Assembly (NCBI GenBank): GCA_005883905.1
Contig: VAYD01000236.1
Span: 1 to 5,594 of the forward strand
DNA length: 5,594 nt
Reading direction: 5' to 3'
DNA from: Actinomycetota bacterium
GTDB lineage: Bacteria > Actinomycetota > Thermoleophilia > Solirubrobacterales > Solirubrobacteraceae
The number at the start of each line of letters is the position of its first letter. Position 1 is the stretch's first letter. The notes under the pieces are model-generated. The model was not told the DNA's origin and did no database searches. It saw only the letters and a list, made by a program, of their open reading frames with translations. Of the stretch, positions 4,512-5,594 are shown piece by piece. A program made the position numbers and the translations under genes.

Positions 4512-5021
4512 CGCGAGGCCTTCGGCCTCGTACTCGCGCAGGTAGCCCTCGAACAGGCGGCGGTGGCCCTCCTCGTCACGGAGGATCGTGATGACCATGT
4601 CGTTGGTCACGGGGTCAACGCCGTCGGTCTTGTCGATGATCAGGTTGTAGTGCTCGATGGCGCCGGTCTCGGCCTCGATCACGCCCTTGACCACGTGTAC
4701 GACATCGGTCTGGTGCGCGGGCGGCTGCAGGTAGCTCTGCTCAGGCGTGAAGTCCATCGACCCCGGCACGACGCCATACAGCTCCTTGATGCGCGAGGCG
4801 AACTGCTGCGCGTGCCCGAGCTCCTCCTGGATGTCCTTCTGGAGCGACTCGATGATCTCCTGAGCGCGGACCCCATCCGGGTTGATCGAGTTGGCGATGT
4901 AGCTCATCACCGTCTCGATCTCCATCCAGTACGCCTTCTGCAGGAGGCCGATGATCTCTTCCCGGGCCTCCGTGTTGTCGTCAGCCAGGATGCCCTGGCT
5001 CGCGTTCCGTGTTTGCGCCAT
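4509..5021 (-). CDS. Ferritin-like (bacterioferritin/Dps-type) protein
   Basis: A 170-aa soluble four-helix-bundle protein, probably a di-iron ferritin-like protein for iron storage or oxidative-stress defence. Likely metal ligands are visible on each helix: E36 (WMEIETVMSYIANS), E67 and H70 (EELGHAQQFASRIKELYG), E118 (VIEAETGAIEHYN) and E150 with H153 (RDEEGHRRLFEGYL). The helix 2 and helix 4 motifs are both ExxH, as expected. There is no signal peptide. The ATG at 5021 begins MAQTRNASQG; the open frame extends upstream, but that part is antisense to the PfpI-like gene and covers the shared promoter. No strong Shine-Dalgarno sequence precedes it, and a SigB-type -10 (GGGTAC) ends 10 nt before the ATG. 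It is divergent from the PfpI-like gene and converges on csbD. Whether it is a true ferritin or an enzyme of the ferritin-like superfamily is not settled. Confidence 0.88.
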   Translation of the reverse strand: MAQTRNASQGILADDNTEAREEIIGLLQKAYWMEIETVMSYIANSINPDGVRAQEIIESLQKDIQEELGHAQQFASRIKELYGVVPGSMDFTPEQSYLQPPAHQTDVVHVVKGVIEAETGAIEHYNLIIDKTDGVDPVTNDMVITILRDEEGHRRLFEGYLREYEAEGLA

Positions 5022-5037
5022 ACGCCTGACGGTACCC
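5011..5037. promoter_or_regulatory. Overlapping divergent SigB-type promoters
   Basis: On the plus strand GTTTGC (5011-5016), 13 nt and CGGTAC (5030-5035) would serve the PfpI-like gene, with a start near 5042 and a short leader. On the minus strand GGGTAC (5037-5032) ends 10 nt before the ferritin-like ATG; its -35 would be the T-rich CTTTTT at 5058-5053, a weaker match. Both -10 elements share the palindrome GGTACC (5031-5036). If both work, polymerase binding in the two directions would be mutually exclusive. Confidence 0.45.
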
Positions 5038-5055
5038 CCAGGGAGAGCCGAGAAA

Positions 5056-5061
5056 AAGGAG
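5056..5061 (+). promoter_or_regulatory. Ribosome binding site of the PfpI-like gene
   Basis: AAGGAG lies 6 nt before the ATG at 5068, an ideal spacing, and fixes this start. Confidence 0.8.
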
Positions 5062-5067
5062 ACCATC

Positions 5068-5594
5068 ATGGGCAAGCTGGACGGGAAGAACGTCGCGATC
5101 CTCGCGACGGACGGGGTCGAGCAGGTCGAGCTGATCGAGCCGCGCAAGGCCGTCGAGAACGAGGGCGCCGAGGTGACGCTGGTGTCGCTGGAGGCGGGCG
5201 AGTTCCAAGGGTTCAACCACCTCGACAAGGGCGACACGTTCACGGCCGACAAGGGCGCCAAGGACGCATCGGCGGGTGACTTCGACGCGCTGCTGCTCCC
5301 CGGCGGTGTCGCGAACCCCGACTTCCTGCGCACCGACCAGGACGCGGTCGCCTTCGTGCGCGACTTCTTCAACTCGGGCAAGCCGATCGGCGTGATCTGC
5401 CACGGGCCGTGGACGCTCGTCGAGGCGGACGTCCTCAAGGGGCGCAAGATCACCTCGTGGCCGTCGCTGCAGACCGACATCCGCAATGCCGGCGGCAACT
5501 GGGTCGACGAGGAGGTCGTCGTCGACGAAGGGCTCGTGTCCTCGCGCAAGCCCGACGACCTGCCGGCGTTCTGCGCCAAGGTCGTCGAGGAGTT
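5068..5594 (+). CDS. PfpI/DJ-1-like class I glutamine amidotransferase-fold protein (partial, runs off the right edge)
   Basis: 175 residues are visible and the frame is still open at the end of the window; relatives are about 180-190 aa, so only a few residues are probably missing. The nucleophile elbow is GVICHGPW with C111 and H112. The conserved acidic residue is E18 in LATDGVEQVEL, and DALLLPGGVANPDFLR (74-88) is the usual PGG strand. SWPSLQTDIRNAGGNWVDEEVVVDEGLVSSRKPDDLPAF closes the fold. Family members act as deglycases, chaperones or peptidases in stress, and several are SigB-controlled in Bacillus subtilis; the substrate here is unknown. The start ATG has a strong ribosome binding site. 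It is divergent from the ferritin-like gene over only 46 nt, with shared promoter-like elements. Confidence 0.92.
   Translation, partial: MGKLDGKNVAILATDGVEQVELIEPRKAVENEGAEVTLVSLEAGEFQGFNHLDKGDTFTADKGAKDASAGDFDALLLPGGVANPDFLRTDQDAVAFVRDFFNSGKPIGVICHGPWTLVEADVLKGRKITSWPSLQTDIRNAGGNWVDEEVVVDEGLVSSRKPDDLPAFCAKVVEE

Noticed and set aside
4514..4530. Hairpin CGAGGCC-TTC-GGCCTCG near the 3' end of the ferritin-like gene as a terminator
   Set aside because: It lies within coding sequence for the last residues, has no T-run, and such 7-bp stems are common in GC-rich codons; the adjacent perfect palindrome is a better candidate.
4473..5279. Plus-strand open frame opposite the ferritin-like gene
   Set aside because: It starts inside the REP-like palindromes and runs through the ferritin-like gene and into the wrong frame of the PfpI-like gene.
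4981..5403. Minus-strand frame opposite the PfpI-like gene
   Set aside because: Antisense to a gene with a clear nucleophile elbow and a strong ribosome binding site; no recognisable domain.

Overview
The window is very GC-rich and tightly packed with genes of a Gram-positive, stress-response character. It encodes two SigB/SigF/SigG-type sigma factors, a DUF6328 membrane protein, a CsbD-like protein, a ferritin-like protein and a PfpI/DJ-1-like protein. Base composition, gene set and protein style suggest a high-GC actinobacterium, most likely of the Thermoleophilia/Solirubrobacterales type (Conexibacter, Patulibacter, Solirubrobacter). That assignment is inferred from remembered families, not from a search. 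I saw no rRNA, tRNA or CRISPR array.

Layout: (1) 1-163 holds no supportable gene; a SigB-like promoter candidate lies at 107-132. (2) 164-979 (+) is the first SigB-type sigma factor. It converges on (3) 1139-2287 (-), a MerR-type regulator with PAS-like and GAF-like sensory regions. The whole gap between these two genes is one 167-nt imperfect palindrome (976-1142) with perfect 20-bp ends that contain both stop codons. (4) The regulator is divergent from a plus-strand cluster across 2288-2403, which carries two direct repeats. The cluster is a second SigB-type sigma factor (2404-3150), a DUF6328 four-helix membrane protein (3172-3645), a HAD-type phosphatase split by a frameshift into 3642-3830 and 3827-4252, and a CsbD-like protein (4262-4450). 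(5) csbD converges on a ferritin-like gene (4509-5021, -). The gap is filled by two adjacent 31-nt palindromes (4448-4511) whose outer ends are the two stop codons. (6) A divergent PfpI/DJ-1-like gene starts at 5068 (+) and runs off the right edge.

Working model (inference): this is a general-stress locus. The sensory MerR protein probably controls itself and the second sigma factor. The sigma factors probably read promoters of the GTTT...GGGTA type, and candidates are visible before the first sigma gene, csbD, the ferritin-like gene and the PfpI-like gene. Several of these place the -10 element only 9-10 nt from the start codon, which suggests leaderless transcripts. CsbD, ferritin-like and PfpI-like proteins are typical members of SigB regulons. 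The least explained items are the two palindromic elements at the convergent gene junctions, the 22-bp palindrome over the DUF6328 start codon, and the broken HAD gene.
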